A stretch of 34,187 bases of DNA from an uncultured Verrucomicrobiota bacterium (lineage in GTDB: Bacteria > Verrucomicrobiota > Kiritimatiellia > CAJWTS01). Below are positions 32,308 through 34,187 of this stretch, in pieces. The stretch is from NCBI GenBank assembly GCA_913047795.1, contig CAJWTS010000044.1:1-34187 (forward strand), read 5' to 3'. The notes under the pieces were generated by a model, which was given only the letters and a program-made list of their open reading frames with translations, was not told the origin of the DNA and did not search any database. Positions within the stretch are counted from its first letter, which is position 1. The number at the start of each line of letters is the position of its first letter. The translations under genes and the position numbers were made by a program.

Positions 32308-33444
32308 ATGAACGTGCTCTCAATCGAACCGACACCGAATCCGAACAGCATGAAGCTGACGCTGGACCAAACCCTCCCCGACGGCGTGAAAAACACCTAC
32401 ACGCACGACTCCGCGCAACGTGCTCCACGTGAAATCGCGGACCTGCTCGCGGTACCGGGCGTGCAAAGCATTTTTCACGTGAGAGATTTTCTGGCAATTC
32501 AACGCGATCCTCGTGTCGATTGGGACCCCATTCTCGCGACCGTCCGCGGTAGATTTGAAACCCTTGCCGCAGACGAAGGTCACCCGGCGTCTGACGCGTT
32601 GGAGAACTATGTCGCCGTGCAATACTTTCGCAGCCTGCCCTTGCTCGTAAAGGTAAGCAACGGCACCGAGGACAAGCGCGTCGCACTCGCGCCGCGCTTT
32701 ACGCAAGCAGCACAGGCAGCCCGTTCCTCCGCGCAAAACATGCTGATGGAGCGCCGCTGGATCGACGAAGGCGTCCGCTATGGCACGATCGATCAAGTCG
32801 GCTCCGAGGTCGCAGAAGAACTGGAGGCAACCTATGACGACGAACGGCTTGCGCGCCTGGTCGAGCGCGCCTTTACGCTTGGCACCCGGGACGATACCCC
32901 GCCGGATTCGCCCGCCCCGGCAACACGTCAAGAATCTTTGCGCCGAATGGATTCGGAAGAATGGCAAGTGCGCTTTGCGGCCATGAAGGACCTCGGAGCC
33001 GACGGCATACCGGCGCCAAAACTTATCTCGGCATTGAACGATGACCGCATGTCCAATCGTCGGCTTGCGGCTGTCTATCTCGTCATTCGAAAGGACGAAG
33101 ATCTGGATACCGTGCCGCACCTCTGTACCGCGCTACGCGACGAGGCCGTTGGCGTGCGACGCACGGCGGGTGATGCCCTAAACGATCTCGGCGACAATCG
33201 CGCCAACGAAGCAATGGCGACGACCCTCGGGGATCCGAACAAGCTGGTGCGATGGCGTGCCGCGCGTTTTCTCTACGAGTTGGGCGACGACGCCTGCCTG
33301 CCCGCCCTACGCGACGCGCGGGACGATTCGGCGTACGAAGTTCGCATGCAGGTGCGCCAGGCTATCGAGCGCATCGAAGGCGGCACGAGTCCTGACGGGC
33401 CTGTCTGGCAACAGATGACGCAACTGCGCGACGAAAAAGAATAG
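32308..33444 (+). CDS. Nfu_N-domain protein with HEAT repeats (conserved virulence factor C-like)
   Basis: 378 residues. Residues 1-85 are an Nfu/NifU N-terminal domain, with the hallmark EPTPNPNSMKLTLD at 7-20 and VPGVQSIFHVRDFLAI. A middle segment (about 95-190) follows. Residues 205-365 contain three or four HEAT-like repeats (EEWQVRFAAMKDLG, RRLAAVYLVIRK, GVRRTAGDALNDLGD, LVRWRAARFLYELGD). This architecture matches the conserved virulence factor C family (CvfC of staphylococci and relatives in other bacteria), whose biochemical role is not settled. The cysteine-bearing C-terminal Nfu domain that assembles Fe-S clusters is absent, so direct cluster assembly is unlikely. Cytoplasmic. It converges with the prolyl isomerase gene. 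Confidence 0.88.
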   Translation: MNVLSIEPTPNPNSMKLTLDQTLPDGVKNTYTHDSAQRAPREIADLLAVPGVQSIFHVRDFLAIQRDPRVDWDPILATVRGRFETLAADEGHPASDALENYVAVQYFRSLPLLVKVSNGTEDKRVALAPRFTQAAQAARSSAQNMLMERRWIDEGVRYGTIDQVGSEVAEELEATYDDERLARLVERAFTLGTRDDTPPDSPAPATRQESLRRMDSEEWQVRFAAMKDLGADGIPAPKLISALNDDRMSNRRLAAVYLVIRKDEDLDTVPHLCTALRDEAVGVRRTAGDALNDLGDNRANEAMATTLGDPNKLVRWRAARFLYELGDDACLPALRDARDDSAYEVRMQVRQAIERIEGGTSPDGPVWQQMTQLRDEKE

Positions 33445-33472
33445 GTCCCGGCCCACGCCGGTCACCGACTGA

Positions 33473-33490
33473 GCCCCCCCTAACCGGGGC
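33473..33490. terminator. Possible short GC hairpin between convergent genes
   Basis: GCCCC (33473-33477) and GGGGC (33486-33490) can pair around an 8-base loop, in the 53-base gap between the stops at 33444 and 33498. There is no T-run on either side, so it is a weak candidate for a bidirectional terminator. Confidence 0.25.
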
Positions 33491-33497
33491 CCATCAC

Positions 33498-34100
33498 TCA
33501 GGAACCGTAAGTTACGGTCGCATTCCCGGCCAGTTTCTTAATCAACGCATCAACGACAGCGCCCTTGCGGGCGCCATCGATTTTCGCGGCGATATCGTCA
33601 CGAACCTCTGCGAGTGCCTGTTGTCCGGCTTCATGACGATCAAGAACCTGCACAATGTGGAACCCGAACTGCGTCTCGACCAATTCACCTATGACGTCGA
33701 TCTCTTGTGAGAACGCGGCCTTGTCAAACGGCGGCACCATCTGTCCACGGCCGAAATGGCCCAGGTCTCCACCACGCGGCGCACTGGGCCCTTCCGAACT
33801 GGCCTTTGCCAGTTCCACGAAATTCGTGCCATCCAAGAGCTGCTGTCGATACAACTGGGCCAGTTTCCGTTTTTCGGATTTCACTGTGTCATCTGCGGAA
33901 GGATCACAACGCACGAGAATATGCCGCGCTTTCACCCGTTCGTCGGACTCGAACTCGGAACGGCCTGTGCCATAGCCCAGGTCGACGTCGCGGTTGCCAA
34001 AGCCGAGAGCGAACGCGCCGAGCGATTCGCAGCACTGCTGCAACAGCCACTCACCGATGCATCGCGATGGCAGATGGGGGAGTTGATGTTCACTTCGCAC
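33498..34100 (-). CDS. Parvulin/PpiC-type peptidyl-prolyl cis-trans isomerase (start unresolved)
   Basis: The rotamase domain is certain. VKARHILV opens it, followed by KLAQLYRQQLLDGTNFVELAKASSEGPSAPRGGDLGHFGRGQMVPPFDKAAF and then FGFHIVQV, the full parvulin pattern including the two conserved histidines. It accelerates proline isomerisation during protein folding. A C-terminal helical tail follows (about 40 residues). The start is not resolved. The frame stays open to the right edge, a GTG at 34100 is given here, and a TTG at 34043 and a GTG at 33935 (immediately before the domain) are alternatives. Upstream residues (SEFESDERVKARHIL) look like the linker that precedes the domain in longer PpiC/SurA proteins. 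A plus-strand frame overlaps the 5' part. Confidence 0.75.
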   Translation of the reverse strand: MRSEHQLPHLPSRCIGEWLLQQCCESLGAFALGFGNRDVDLGYGTGRSEFESDERVKARHILVRCDPSADDTVKSEKRKLAQLYRQQLLDGTNFVELAKASSEGPSAPRGGDLGHFGRGQMVPPFDKAAFSQEIDVIGELVETQFGFHIVQVLDRHEAGQQALAEVRDDIAAKIDGARKGAVVDALIKKLAGNATVTYGS

Positions 34101-34187
34101 GCTGCGCGTGGGATCACTGGCGATCGCCGCTTGGGTGAGTTCGTGATCAGAGTGGCGCAGCAGCGTCGTGCGGCCGGTGCGGCACTG

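Overview
The window (about 58-60% GC by eye) is dense chromosomal DNA with no rRNA, tRNA, CRISPR array, transposase or phage gene that I could recognise. Its gene content suggests a Gram-negative, polysaccharide- and amide-degrading bacterium of the PVC or Kiritimatiellota/Lentisphaerota/Poribacteria type. The signs are giant beta-helix surface proteins with polymorphic-outer-membrane-protein (POMP) repeats, a Cys-type sulfatase, Gfo/Idh/MocA, ThuA and phytanoyl-CoA dioxygenase families, and a zinc-ribbon protein kinase homologue with a transmembrane segment. The phylum is an inference and is not resolved.

Layout. (1) 1-7526: a surface-protein locus on the minus strand. An intact LamG-like secreted protein (6639-7526) lies upstream of a 1356-residue POMP-repeat protein (2499-6569). 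Further left the same pair recurs as a damaged duplicate: a LamG fragment (1432-1722) followed by a second POMP gene that runs off the left edge (1-1346). Between the copies sits a 257-codon, headless plus-strand ORF (1721-2491). (2) 7584-9713: plus-strand sulfatase and cupin. (3) 12345-9731: minus-strand operon of a PanB-fold protein, a ThuA-like protein and a Gfo/Idh/MocA oxidoreductase, divergent from a Tat-exported class V aminotransferase (12502-13776). (4) 19205-13777: minus-strand run of an alpha/beta esterase, a polysaccharide deacetylase, a subtilase homologue with altered catalytic residues, a PL22-like oligogalacturonate lyase and a histidine phosphatase. (5) 19306-24315: plus-strand run of a deoxyhypusine-synthase-like protein, a D-2-hydroxyacid dehydrogenase, a transglutaminase-like protein, a creatininase-family amidohydrolase and a phytanoyl-CoA dioxygenase. 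(6) 28671-24332: minus-strand run of a dimethylformamidase-beta-like protein, a beta-propeller protein, a deacetylase-like protein and a second phytanoyl-CoA dioxygenase, preceded by an aldo/keto reductase. (7) 30030-34100: a transmembrane pseudokinase, an Nfu_N/HEAT protein (CvfC-like) and a parvulin-type prolyl isomerase.

How it works together (inference): regions 2-6 look like several short catabolic operons for modified carbohydrates and small amide or N-methyl compounds. They combine de-esterification, deacetylation, desulfation, uronate elimination, C-N hydrolysis and Fe(II)/2-oxoglutarate hydroxylation with NAD(P)-dependent redox steps. No transporter or dedicated regulator is present. 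Three divergent intergenic regions carry inverted repeats that could be operators. A second theme is enzyme folds with altered active sites: the subtilase homologue, the kinase homologue and the PanB-fold protein.
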